DNA of 64,000 bases from Tethya wilhelma (lineage: Eukaryota; Porifera; Demospongiae; Tethyida; Tethyidae): positions 3,173,145 through 3,237,144 of the forward strand of contig CAXIPT010000004.1 of the NCBI GenBank assembly GCA_964030475.1, written 5' to 3'. The number at the start of each line of letters is the position of its first letter. The first letter of the stretch is position 1. The position numbers and the translations under genes are program-made. Below, one piece after another: positions 52,553 to 63,027 of the stretch. Under the pieces are notes generated by a model. That model searched no databases. It saw nothing but the letters and a program-made list of their open reading frames with translations, and was not told the origin of the DNA.

Positions 52553-52591
52553 AGCTAGAAATGTCTATTAAACCAGAACATTTATTTATTA

Positions 52592-53290
52592 TCATATTAT
52601 AAGCAAAGTTGTGTGTGTCCGTGTGTGTGTGTGTGTGTAACGGAGGGTCACCGGAAGTGATGCGACCTCGAGCTAAAACGCTACTTTTTCTCTGGACTGT
52701 GAAAAATGCAAGCTATAAAAAGTGTGCCTAGAGAACTAGCTTAGATAGTACTAGCCTAGGATAGAATCGCAGGCGCTACAAGTAAGGCTAATTTTTTTTG
52801 AGATCGCTGACAAGGCTTACCAGTGGCGTATGTATCCGACGAAGAAGCGTGATAGAGAAGCCAATCTTTCACAAAAGAAGCGTAGCGAGGGGAGAACTTT
52901 CGCTTCTAGGAGTCTGCTTCTCTGCCGCTGTACACGAAACACAGCTAGCTAGATAACGAGTTTCTTTGCCAGCTGATTACAAAAATGGCGGAAGTCGGAA
53001 AAGGGTCGTTTGTGACGTCACGTAGTGAGGTAAATTGCTGAGCTGGCCAACCAGCAGCATTGAGTTTCCAATTGCTTATGCCAGTATTGATGTGATTGTT
53101 GTGTTGCTTCAACTGTAAAGGTTGTTCTAAGCCAACTGACCATAGAAGAATATTTATTATAATAATACACAATAGCTTTGCTCATCAATTTTATCTTTAT
53201 TTGTTTGAGTTATAGAAACTGATCTTATAAACATACACAAACAAGGAGTGGGCGAGCGAAGCGAGCCCCACTCCTTGTTATTATTATTTA
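52592..53290. mobile_element. Insertion of about 700 bp in the TYMS pseudogene
   Basis: It interrupts sequence otherwise collinear with TYMS intron 7. It starts near a (GT)n tract and ends with a short hairpin AGGAGTGGGCGAGCG ... AGCCCCACTCCTTG at about 53242-53280. No coding frame, so probably a non-autonomous transposon. Confidence 0.7.
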
Positions 53291-53376
53291 TTTAAGCATG
53301 AGCCTCGTCCATTTCCCACTCTGGAGATCACTAGAATGGTGGAGAACATAGATGACTTCAAATTTGAAGATTTTCG

Positions 53377-55190
53377 GTATGTGTGAATCTTCGTCCACAA
53401 GGAGTGTTATATATACTTGCTGACAGCTGTTCACAAATTCTGTTTTTCATGCATCAGGCCATGCAGCTAGAACTTAAATATGCTATCCCTGCCACACTAG
53501 AAGTTCCAGAAGTTTGAATTGAGGTGCATACTATACCAGTTTTGAAATAATTATATAGGTGAATTAGAACTAAGTTACAGACACATGAAACAGAGAAAAA
53601 ATTTAAAAAGTTAAGATGTTAGCTGGCAGCTGATTCCATAGTCTTAGAACTGGTGTTACAAAAGAATAAATGTTAATAATTATATGAGCATCTCACCTGT
53701 GAGACCATGAGTTGTGGTCAAAGATCACAACTTGTATAGGGCTTGTAATAGGTTCCTTTTAAAATGGTAAAGAGAAAACATAGTCTCATGGTTTGAGAAT
53801 GCCGCCGGAAGTGAAATAATGAGATTCATGCGGGAATACTTTTCATATGGGACAAAATAGCTAACTTTTGACTGGTAAGGCGTAGGAAGCTGGAAAAGCA
53901 ATCAAAAGAACAGGGAGAACAAGCGCTTTCTAATATTGCTTGAAATTTTGAAATTAGTTAAATATTATTCAATTTTTTCTACCGGCATTCTCAGTCCAGA
54001 TGGACTTTAGTCTCTCATGTTGCAAATTCTTGTCCACACCTTCTGTATGTATTAGCATTATACCGTGTATGCATATGTTTAAAAAAGTATAAATTAAAAA
54101 CAACAACAACGACATTATATCTCTTCCTTTTCTCCAATCATAAATATACCAACAGAGATTTAAGGAAAACTTTATAGATATTTTGAATTTATTGCTGATG
54201 CACATGCTTTATAATAATATGATTGAGAAAACTGGTTCCATCTGAAGTTTGTGGACAATTTCGATATAATACCAGCAAAATCGTACACAAACTTCAGATG
54301 AAACCAGTTTTCTCCTGGGACTAGCTGGGGGAACACTTTTCATCTTCTTCACAAGCAAGCTATGTCATTACTGTATACACAGAACTATCGTAAAGCTTCT
54401 TGTAAATGCCCATATGGTGGATAGTGTACAGTGGCTGTTGACTTCAATAATATTGATTTATTCACCACGCTTCCACAGGTCTACATTGAAGAATGTACTC
54501 TTAAGCTTGTGGTTTTTGACAACACCTTGTGTGTGTGAAATGGCCTGGACAGAACTGGCTTCCTCCATTACAAGACATGGATAACATTTAGAACCTGTAC
54601 TTGTCAATTATCTACTATTGAACGCATACAACACTACATGTGTAACTTTTGTATTATGAATGCTAATAATCCAGCTTTTTTTTTTTTTTACTTATTTGTG
54701 CTACTACTAGAGTTCAAAAACTTCTTTAAACGAAGTACTTTTTGTTTCTAGTACATACCACTTTAAACTTCATATCAAATATGTGATTGGTTAGCTGGAA
54801 GACTGTGATAAACTTCTTTTCTTGAGCTCATTCAGCTTGATCACACCCCTTGATCTTTCCAATAGAACTACAGACCCGGGCCATAACTGTTTTGTTTGCT
54901 GAATAAGCTGTGACATTGGCGAAGATAGCAATTCATGCCAAAGTTTTGGTGAACAAGAAAGATATTTTTTCATTACTAAAGTATCAGAAGTTTACTGGCC
55001 ACTTTGTTACACCTAGTATAATTATATAGCTTATAGCCTCGTACCCAGGCTCTCCCCTCAGTTAACCTTATATACACTCACGGAAACTTTCGTACAGCCA
55101 TGCTATGTACTCTTCCACAGCAGAAGCTATACTTGCAAGGGTGTATTTTTCCAGGTCAATGTAATTATGTATTGGTGGAAATGAATGCTA
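53377..55190 (-). pseudogene. Scattered fragments of an ATP-grasp gene
   Basis: Minus-strand matches to the intact gene occur at 53377-53440 (EDSHVP region), about 54112-54140, 54268-54580 (region from VCGRF-like back to AIEAI-like) and 55105-55190 (AVVEE/YLDLEK region). They are in the order of a decayed gene with intervening unrelated sequence at 53441-54100 and 54590-55100. Frames are broken throughout. At 54230-54313 a stretch occurs twice in opposite orientation, forming a hairpin. It originally lay tail-to-tail with the TYMS copy, as in the intact locus. Confidence 0.8.
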
Positions 55191-55746
55191 AAATAGTGAT
55201 TTTAGTAGCTATAGTGTGGCGCGGCCAACTATAGGGCATGCGCATAAAACTCTAGTGTACGCGGCACTCGCGCGGCAGGCGCGGTTTTATACTTACAACA
55301 CGAGTCAATCGATCCATGATCGATCGAGGACGTATTGGGCTATGTCAAGTGTGAGGTACGTGTATAGTGTGCTATATCAATATATATATATGTCTTATGC
55401 ACCGTCTTGAAATCAGTGTTCTGTAATCATTATAAACAGAGATGATCTTTTACGAGTCTATAGCTAGCCGGTTAGACATTTTAGTTCCATTTAATAATTA
55501 TGTGGTGGTCATTGATATGTGCACACTTGGAGTCAAAATGTACACATATATTAACAATTAATGGCAGAGTCATCCAAAAAGAGTCACTGAGTTTAACATC
55601 ATCAGATTGAGTTTACTCAGTATATTCAGTACTTATTTGACCATGCTTGGACTCCTGCCTTAGATGTATACCCAACCCATGCAACTTGATGTCAATTAAA
55701 ACCTTATTATTGATCCATTTCTTCTTCAACAGTACAAAATAGGTAT
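55191..55746. other. Upstream region of ATP-grasp copy 3
   Basis: GC-richer patch with CGCGG words at 55216-55290 (GTGTGGCGCGGCC, GGCGCGGTTTTATAC), which could be promoter. The TGCGCATGCGCA site of the other copies is not seen in full; only GGGCATGCGCATAAA at about 55236. No other gene was recognised. Confidence 0.45.
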
Positions 55747-57114
55747 ATGGCTCAGGAGGAAAATAATCATTCAGCAGTGCTAAGACAAAGTGGACACTGT
55801 AAAAGACATGTACTACTTGTTGGACCGAGATACCAAGATCGTGCAGCGGTGTACATGATCAGTGAGTCCATGAAAGAGTATACCTTCCATTTTCTAGAGC
55901 CAGATTCCTCCATGGTATATGGGCCTGTCCTACCCTCCACTGAGTATTCTGAGAATTTAAATTTTCTTGGATTTATTAAGAAAGCTGTGGATTATGTTCA
56001 CCAAAACAACATAACAGGTATTCTCTTCAGCTATGACATCATGGCACTTACTGCAGCTGCAGTGTGTCAAGAAACAGGTCTTCCTGGACCAAGCTTTGAA
56101 TGTGAGTTTATCTGTCATCACAAGTACTACTCTCGACTTGCTGAACCTAGCAAGCTGTGGTGTGAAAGTGTTACTATTCCAAGAGAACCTCAACAGCTAA
56201 AGATAGACAGACTTCGTGGTCATTTTCCTTGCTTTATAAAGCCATCAGCACTAACAGGATCGGTAGGTGTCTCAAAGCTAAACACGTTCGCTGATCTTCA
56301 AGAAAAGTTGACCTCGTATTGCCAAAGCCTACCTAGACTAGCCAAAGCATTTCAGCCTCTCTTCCACCAATACCTAGACATGGAAAAATACCCCCTTGCA
56401 AATGTTGCTTCTGCAGTGGTGGAAGAGTACATAGATGATAATGGGTGCTACCATTGTTTTGAAGGATGGGCAGACAGCAAAGGAGAAATCCATCATTGGG
56501 CTACGTACGACAGCATAGCTGTACCTGTTGGAAATGAAAACCTTGTAGGATTCTTTATTCCTACAATGGAGAAAGCCAGTTCTGTCCAAGCCATTGTGAG
56601 CTATGCACAAGGTGTTGTCAAGAATCACAAGCTTAAGAGTACATTCTTTAATGTAGACATCTGGAAGCGTGGTGAACGCATTGATGTTATTGAAGTCAAT
56701 GGTCGCTGTACATTAGACACTGTGGGCATTTACCAAAAGCTTTATGATAGTTGTGTGTTTAAAGTAATGACATATCTTGCTTGTGGAGAAGATGAAAAGT
56801 GTTACAAAGAGTCTCCCCAAAGAAAACAGGTTCCATCCAAAGTAGGTGGATATTTTTGCTGGTATACCAACAGGGAAGGAAAAGCTTCAGATATTTTAAA
56901 TTTATCACTGGCACGTACAATTGGAGAAAAGGAAGAGATATACAATGTTTCATGCGAACAGTCAGCCGGTATAACACTCCTTGTGGACGAAGATTCACAT
57001 GTACCACGTGGTACACAGGTCGGAAATTTTGCTTTATTTGCCACTAACCGTGCACAACTGTTGGAAAAATCCAAGCAGCTCGTGTCTCAGCTATGCAACA
57101 ACAAGATGAACTGA
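55747..57114 (+). CDS. ATP-grasp ligase family protein, copy 3 (intact paralogue)
   Basis: 455 residues, intronless, about 85-90 percent identical to copy 1 by eye. It has a longer, different N-terminus (MAQEENNHSAVLRQSGHCKR) before LLVGPRYQDRAA. Key elements are kept: PCFIKPSALTGSVGV, VVEEYI, FFNVDIWKRGERIDVIEVNG and R after it. Differences cluster in the C-terminal half (for example CTLDTVGIYQKLY for CTPSTMGIYKKLY, next to the metal site). An intact frame with scattered changes indicates a genuine diverged paralogue and not an assembly duplicate. Substrate unknown. Confidence 0.85.
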   Translation: MAQEENNHSAVLRQSGHCKRHVLLVGPRYQDRAAVYMISESMKEYTFHFLEPDSSMVYGPVLPSTEYSENLNFLGFIKKAVDYVHQNNITGILFSYDIMALTAAAVCQETGLPGPSFECEFICHHKYYSRLAEPSKLWCESVTIPREPQQLKIDRLRGHFPCFIKPSALTGSVGVSKLNTFADLQEKLTSYCQSLPRLAKAFQPLFHQYLDMEKYPLANVASAVVEEYIDDNGCYHCFEGWADSKGEIHHWATYDSIAVPVGNENLVGFFIPTMEKASSVQAIVSYAQGVVKNHKLKSTFFNVDIWKRGERIDVIEVNGRCTLDTVGIYQKLYDSCVFKVMTYLACGEDEKCYKESPQRKQVPSKVGGYFCWYTNREGKASDILNLSLARTIGEKEEIYNVSCEQSAGITLLVDEDSHVPRGTQVGNFALFATNRAQLLEKSKQLVSQLCNNKMN

Positions 57115-57474
57115 TGCATTAAGTAACATTACAATACTGATGATACTGATCATGTAGTTAATTAGCTTATAAGTTATTATGGTATACCTTGCAGCAGTGG
57201 CATACCAGTGGTAGTTAGTTCATGCAATGACAATAATATGCTATATACGTGTGTAAAACATGTTAATTGCATTCTTCCATTTAATTATTCAACCACAAAG
57301 GAACTGTGTTAGCACAATGAACATGACCAGAAACCTTATGATTAAAGTGTGTGTGCATTATGTGATCAGCTACTTAGGCTTGAATATTAATGACAGCTGA
57401 CCACATAAAGACAACAGCATGTATATTATATTAACATGTATGTATAGTCATGTATTGTTGCATATATAGCTGAG
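57115..57474. other. Intergenic, nothing recognised
   Basis: AT-rich 3' flank of ATP-grasp copy 3 up to the start of similarity with the tail of the next, opposite-strand copy. Confidence 0.5.
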
Positions 57475-57519
57475 ATACAAGTTGCATGACCTTTTACAGT
57501 TATGTGTGGTTGGTGCATG

Positions 57520-57968
57520 TAGGCCTTGTGAAATTATGCTCAAAAATTTACCTATTATTCTATTCTTAAATTCTCAATACATGACCCTATTATTCTTTTT
57601 CATGATCCCCATTATTCTCAAATTATTCTTGGTAGCAGGCTCATCATAGTAAAGTGTATATCAAGCTAATTTTGCACATTCACCTTATAAGGCTTGTAAC
57701 AACACTAACAAGCCCACGACCAAAAATATAACACAGTTTAACCATCATAAATATATCCAAACTGCTTTTTGGAGTAAGATACATGGAGGGTTATATGCAT
57801 TCTTTTTGTCTGTAGTTATTGTACCTCAACAATCTTCATTCATGCATGCTTGTGTGATGACCATTACCAAAAATCACAAAATTTTCACCCATTATTCCAG
57901 CATTATTCTCAATGCTCCAAGCTACCTATTATTCTCAAAATTATGCTAGCATAATTTCACAAGGCCTA
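57520..57968. mobile_element. hAT-like MITE, copy 1, with 8-bp target duplication
   Basis: Ends TAGGCCTTGTGAAATTATGC and CATAATTTCACAAGGCCTA. It is flanked on both sides by GGTGCATG (57512-57519 and 57969-57976), an 8-bp duplication typical of hAT elements. Internal ACCTATTATTCT and CATTATTC words; non-coding. Confidence 0.9.
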
Positions 57969-58079
57969 GGTGCATGCCCAATAGAACAAAATTTTCCAGC
58001 CTGTGCATGTGCATGTACCACGTGATACGTCGTGTGAATCTTCATCCACAGGGAATGCAAATACCTAGCTGCTGACTGT

Positions 58080-58525
58080 TAGGCCTTGTGATATTATCAT
58101 ACTATGCCCAAAAATTTACCTATTATTCTATTTTTAAATTCCCAATACATGACCCTAGCTATTACTCTTTTTCATGATCCGCATTATTCTCAAATTATTC
58201 TTGGTAGCAGGCTCATCATAGTAAAGTGTATTAATAATAGCAAGCTAATTTTGCACATTCACCCTATAAGGCTTGTAACAAGTCCAAATTTAACACAGTT
58301 TAATATATCCAAACCGCTTTTTTGAGTTACTCATATAGATTCTGAAGTTTTTATGCATTCTTTTTGTCTGTAGTTATTGTACCTTAACAATTTCATTCAT
58401 GCATGCTTGTGTGATGACCATTACCAAAAATCACAAAATTTTCACCCATTATTCCAGCATTATTCTCAATGCTCCAAGCTTCCTATTATTCTCAAAATTA
58501 TGCTAGCATAATTTCACAAGGCCTA
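58080..58525. mobile_element. hAT-like MITE, copy 2
   Basis: Same ends and interior as 57520-57968, inserted in the same ATP-grasp pseudogene beside TGACTGT. The target duplication is imperfect. A partial third occurrence at 61132-61242 is the inverted-arm copy of this one. Confidence 0.88.
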
Positions 58526-59244
58526 CAGTGACTGTTCACATGTAACATTGTATATCTGATTCTCTTCCTTTTCTCCAATCTTACGTGCCAGTGAGGAGAC
58601 TCTTCGTAACACTTTTCATCTTCTCCACAAGCAAGATACATCATACTTTATACATGGAACTATCGTAAAGCTTCTTATAAATACCCATATTTGGTGGATG
58701 GCATGCAGTGGCCATTGACTTCAATAACAATAATTAATTGATTCATTCACCACGCTTCCACAAGTCTACGTTGAAGAATGTACTCTTAAGCTTGTGATTC
58801 TTGACCACATCTTGTGTGTAGCTCACAATGGCTTCAATAGCACTGGCTTCCTCCATTGTAGGAATGAAGAATCCTACAAGGTTTTCATTTCCAACAGGTA
58901 TGGCTATGCTATCGTATGTAGCCCAATGATGGATTTCTCCTTTGCTGTCTGTCCATCCTTCAAAACAGTGATAGTACCCTTTATCATTTACGTACTCTTC
59001 CACCACAGCAGAAGCAACAGCTGCAAGGGGATATTTTTTAAGGTCAAGGTATTGCCGAAAAAGGGGTTGAAATGCTTTGGCAAGGCTAGGTAGGCTTTGG
59101 CAATATGAGGTCAGTTTTTCTTCAAGATCGAAGAACGTGTTTAGCTTTGAGACACCTACCGATCCTGTTAGTGCTGATGGCTTTATAAAGCAAGGGAAAC
59201 GACTACGAAGTCTGTCAATCTTTAGCTGTTGAGGTTCTCTTGGA
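58414..59244. repeat. Arm 1 of an 831-bp inverted duplication ending at n
   Basis: Reverse complement of 60412-61242. The inner end is the n at 59245. Opposite-strand frames (for example the 99-codon one at 58794-59093) have identical translations in both arms. Confidence 0.92.
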
Positions 59245-59245
59245 N
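59245..59245. other. Single n: probable contig join, misoriented neighbour
   Basis: Exactly at the end of the 831-bp arm; ATP-grasp coding sequence stops here in mid-codon. Confidence 0.9.
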
Positions 59246-59300
59246 TACTGTTAGACATGCTTCACTTTAATCGATCATCACTCTATAACTAAAAGGACTT

Positions 59301-60059
59301 TTACTCGTCTGCTAACATCTCGGCGCACCCTCGGCGGCGCACTACATGAGGGACTGACAGCAGCTCAGACTCCATAGCTTCCTTTAGCTCTAACCTCTTC
59401 CTGTTACCGATGACAACATTGACGGTTTGTCCCGCTCCAACTAGGAGTCTGTAAGAGAGAAGATTTATTCCTCCTTGCTTATAGAGAAGGCCAGCAGCTG
59501 ACGTTCCCGATTCAAGTGAGAATTTAGCTGGTCCGCTATCAAAGATGACGCATTGTTGTTGCACTAATGAATCAGGGTTGACCCTCATCTCTTGCACTAA
59601 TTGAGGCAGTACCACTTGCCCAGCACCAGAGCACAGATGAAGTATCAGGGAAACAGGAGAATCACTCTCCAGCGATTCATTCAGTGACTTTATCACGCTA
59701 TTGGTGATTGAGTTACCACGACTGGTGAACCACATGAGCTGAATGGGTGGAGCAATTGCTAGACATGGAATGTTGAAGTTATCAGCATAGATTGATGCGT
59801 ACTTTGATAATACTTTAATTGTTGATTCAGCCCATCCTACAAATAAGACCATGGTCTTTACTTTAGGTTGAGGTACAGTAAATGATGGTGGATATAATCC
59901 AATCATTGATTTGTGTTTCTTGAGAGCATCTTGTAAGCTAGTCATCTCTCCTTGGGTCCAAGTGGAGCACCATGCTGTAGGAATCCTACTCCGTGTGCAG
60001 TGAGCCAATGGAATGGGTCTTGAAGGACGGAAAATGGAGGAAAACAGTCTTGATACCAT
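59301..60059 (-). pseudogene. TMEM53/DUF829-like gene, C-terminally truncated copy
   Basis: Starts at the ATG at 60059 (MVSRLFSSIF) and follows the gene at 41411-42337 nearly residue for residue: VGWAESTIKVLSKYASIYAD, LHLCSGAGQVVL and FDSGPAKFSLESG. Similarity ends after KEAMES. The last 20 or so residues are unrelated and the frame stops at 59301, so the KDSVAPY acid and the C-terminal histidine region are lost. The elbow reads CSGAGQ where the other copy has CSAGGQ. It may encode a shortened protein, but loss of the last strands suggests a pseudogene. Divergent from ATP-grasp sequence 100 bases away. Confidence 0.75.
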
Positions 60060-60125
60060 TTTCGACGGCAAAATTAAATTGCGTTTTCGAATTTAACGAT
60101 CCTGTACCTTTGACTTTGACTTGTA

Positions 60126-60137
60126 TGCGCATGCGCA
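60126..60137. promoter_or_regulatory. NRF-1-type palindrome between TMEM53-like copy 2 and ATP-grasp sequence
   Basis: TGCGCATGCGCA, 67 bases upstream of the TMEM53-like ATG at 60059 and just before the ATP-grasp-like start region. One site could serve both directions. Confidence 0.55.
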
Positions 60138-60189
60138 TGCCAGCTAGTTTGCGCGAAAATCAGCATCCGAGTAAAAATGACAAAATAAT

Positions 60190-61131
60190 TACCCTAGAGG
60201 AATCCGGCTCTAGTCCAGAAGGCTGTGGAGTATGTTTGCCAAAACAACATAACAGGTATCCTCTTCAGCTATGACATCATGGCACTTTACTGCAGCTGCA
60301 GTGTGCCAAGAAACTTCCTGGACCAAGTTTTGAATGTGAGTTTATCTGTCATCACAAGTACTACTCTCGACTTGCTCAACCTAGCAAGCTGTGGTGTGAA
60401 AGTGTTACTATTCCAAGAGAACCTCAACAGCTAAAGATTGACAGACTTCGTAGTCGTTTCCCTTGCTTTATAAAGCCATCAGCACTAACAGGATCGGTAG
60501 GTGTCTCAAAGCTAAACACGTTCTTCGATCTTGAAGAAAAACTGACCTCATATTGCCAAAGCCTACCTAGCCTTGCCAAAGCATTTCAACCCCTTTTTCG
60601 GCAATACCTTGACCTTAAAAAATATCCCCTTGCAGCTGTTGCTTCTGCTGTGGTGGAAGAGTACGTAAATGATAAAGGGTACTATCACTGTTTTGAAGGA
60701 TGGACAGACAGCAAAGGAGAAATCCATCATTGGGCTACATACGATAGCATAGCCATACCTGTTGGAAATGAAAACCTTGTAGGATTCTTCATTCCTACAA
60801 TGGAGGAAGCCAGTGCTATTGAAGCCATTGTGAGCTACACACAAGATGTGGTCAAGAATCACAAGCTTAAGAGTACATTCTTCAACGTAGACTTGTGGAA
60901 GCGTGGTGAATGAATCAATTAATTATTGTTATTGAAGTCAATGGCCACTGCATGCCATCCACCAAATATGGGTATTTATAAGAAGCTTTACGATAGTTCC
61001 ATGTATAAAGTATGATGTATCTTGCTTGTGGAGAAGATGAAAAGTGTTACGAAGAGTCTCCTCACTGGCACGTAAGATTGGAGAAAAGGAAGAGAATCAG
61101 ATATACAATGTTACATGTGAACAGTCACTGT
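60190..61131 (+). pseudogene. ATP-grasp pseudogene; 3' part is the inverted copy of 58414-59244
   Basis: Begins with a deletion-bearing 5' region at about 60200 (GLY-like EEYVCQNNITGILFSYDIMAL-like sequence with a frameshift, then a small deletion in the QETGLPGP region). It runs into PREPQQLKIDRLRS at 60412, from where it is the exact reverse complement of the pseudogene to the left, down to FFNVDLWKRGE-stop and the broken tail. Together with 57475-59244 it most likely represents one gene seen twice because the contig 59246-61242 is reversed. Confidence 0.85.
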
Positions 61132-61242
61132 AGGCCTTGTGAAATTATGCTAGCATAATTTTGAGAATAATAGGAAGCTTGGAGCATTGAGAATAATGCT
61201 GGAATAATGGGTGAAAATTTTGTGATTTTTGGTAATGGTCAT
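60412..61242. repeat. Arm 2 of the 831-bp inverted duplication ending at n
   Basis: Reverse complement of 58414-59244. The outer end is the n at 61243 and lies inside the hAT-like MITE, a multi-copy repeat where an assembler would be expected to stop. Confidence 0.92.
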
Positions 61243-61243
61243 N
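61243..61243. other. Single n: probable contig join
   Basis: Cuts a MITE copy in mid-element. Confidence 0.85.
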
Positions 61244-63020
61244 CTGTAGTTGCTGAGTTTTGAAGTTTTTGTGCTTCTTTGAGCACTTAGCTTCGAGGCC
61301 ACGCCCATTGATCTGGTGTGTGTTATTATTCAATTGCTAAGCCTTATTGGCATGTGCTTTGGATTTTGGTAGTCGTTTTGTGCATGTCTGTCTGCCTGTT
61401 TGTTCCATCAAATTCCCGAGAGAGGCAGCTTCAGCTACAAATTGACATTCATAACGTTTTTGCTGTCTGATAGTTGCTGAGATCTGAAGCTTTTCTGCTT
61501 CTTTGAGCACTTAGCTTTGAGGCCACACCTACTGATCGAGTGTGCTGTAACACAACCCACTAGTGTTGCATGCAATTGATCCAGGTTCGCCAAGACTGAT
61601 GATCAATTACTCATGTATTCCAATATTCTCTAACTACTAATAACACTTTAACTGTCAGTGTGATCAACCTGCGCTTAACACTTAGACTCTACGAGTTTAC
61701 ACAAAATACAGCTACTTAAATAGTCAAATTCCCTAGCAACACATAGTAACCATAGTAACACAAGCAAGGTAGACACATAAGATAATATGCATTTAAGGTG
61801 TAGTCACATAAACACTTGTCACACAGAAAAGAAATACAACAAACATAACTAGAAGACAAATATTCTCCTTACACTTGCTGTACAATTCATGTAAAAAGCT
61901 GTGCTTGCTCAGGCTCGCCCCACAATGCCTTGCATTCTGAATGCCAAATTATGGTATAGATCTGGCTGTCAGTGTGAATACAAAACTGACAGTGTTCAAA
62001 TGACTGTGGTGTGAACGTCAGAAGAACTTACACATAATGAGATGTAAAGTCCGAAAAGTTCGAACTTAGTATCTCATACCCTCTGACACTGTATGTTGAG
62101 TAAGCCTGGCATCACAGATATGCTTAGCAACTGTCTAAGTCTCCCAATCTCTAGCTATTGGCAGAACCATTTCTCAACTGTTCTGCTCTAGCTGCCTCTG
62201 TCTGACTTCTCAACCAACTGTCTCGAAAACACGTGCACACTCTAAACTTATGTGCATGTGTGAGTAATGCATAGTACATGGTACGGGTCAATCATTATGT
62301 TAGCTAGAATTAGCTTAGGCGAACACACAAGATCCAACGATGACAGACAGACGCACTCGACGTACAGTACTACTCGCTATCTGGGGCTCGCCCCAATAAA
62401 CACAATATGCACTAAAAGAGTTTGTTCCCAACCACATTGACATACTGTATTGTGGAATATCTCACCATGCGTTTGGTTAAGCAAGCTCATTTGCAAATAC
62501 TACTCGAGCAGGTGAACTGCATTGCATGTTTCAAAGTGCCATGCTTGCAGCTTAGAATTTTCAAAGTTGACATCATCTATTCTAGTTCTTGTTCAGTAAA
62601 AAAAATTGCATAGATCTCTAAAGGAACAGTGAGCTAGGGAAATGTTAGCGATAAGATCTGACAAACTACTGGGAGTTAAGGAATAAAATGTTACATGCAG
62701 TTATATATATAGACACTGCACTGATAATTCTATGTACCAAAATTTTGCTCTTTTGCTCTGTCGTCTCATGTGCCAGAATAGAACAAATTTGATCCCTGTA
62801 CTTCCCAGTCGTTAGGCCAGCGGTCCACTCACAATACAAACATTAAAAATTCAGGAAGTACGCATTCCGCAAGCTAATTGTCTCACCGCAAACTTCCAGT
62901 TTTTTTCATAGGTCTGTAAAAATCTTTCAGGGCTAGTGCAAGCTAGGTTTATCCAGCGTTTGAGTAAAGCAACTCTTTCTCTTTCTAAAAAATCAAGTCT
63001 GACTTCCAGCAGATGCTCCT
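61244..63020. other. Gene-free contig
   Basis: Holds two copies of a segment with TAGTTGCTGAG, CTTCTTTGAGCACTTAGCTT and GAGGCCAC (about 61248-61312 and 61474-61545). Two GGCTCGCCCCA words lie at 61913 and 62385. No supported coding frame. Confidence 0.5.
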
Positions 63021-63027
63021 ACGTGGA

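Larger units (their letters stand above)
50864..53376 (+). pseudogene. Thymidylate synthase pseudogene (intron-bearing, rearranged)
   Basis: Matches the real gene from intron 3 onward, introns included, so it arose by DNA duplication, not retroposition. The exon 4 equivalent (51144-51300) has its middle of about 90 bases inverted. The exon 5 equivalent is reduced to its last third (about 51596-51636). The exon 6 equivalent lies at 51947-52003, exon 7 at 52139-52210 and exon 8 at 53296-53376, the last ending after FKFEDFR. Exons 1-3 are missing. Two elements absent from the real gene interrupt it at 52291-52552 and about 52592-53290. The catalytic PPCH region is deleted, so no enzyme can be made. 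It fuses at 53377 to an ATP-grasp fragment. Confidence 0.92.
57475..59244 (-). pseudogene. ATP-grasp pseudogene interrupted by two hAT-like MITEs
   Basis: Similarity on the minus strand runs from the n at 59245 (PREPQQLKIDRLRS) through KPSALTGSVGVSKL and VEEYVNDKG to FFNVDLWKRGE, where TGA stops the frame at about 58743. Beyond that the gene is recognisable but frame-broken (EVNGHC-like, deletion of the GRFRWY region). It is split by elements at 58080-58525 and 57520-57968, with the C-terminal remnant at 57475-57519. Its 5' part is missing here but is found on the plus strand at about 60190-60411, beyond a probable misoriented join. Confidence 0.88.
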
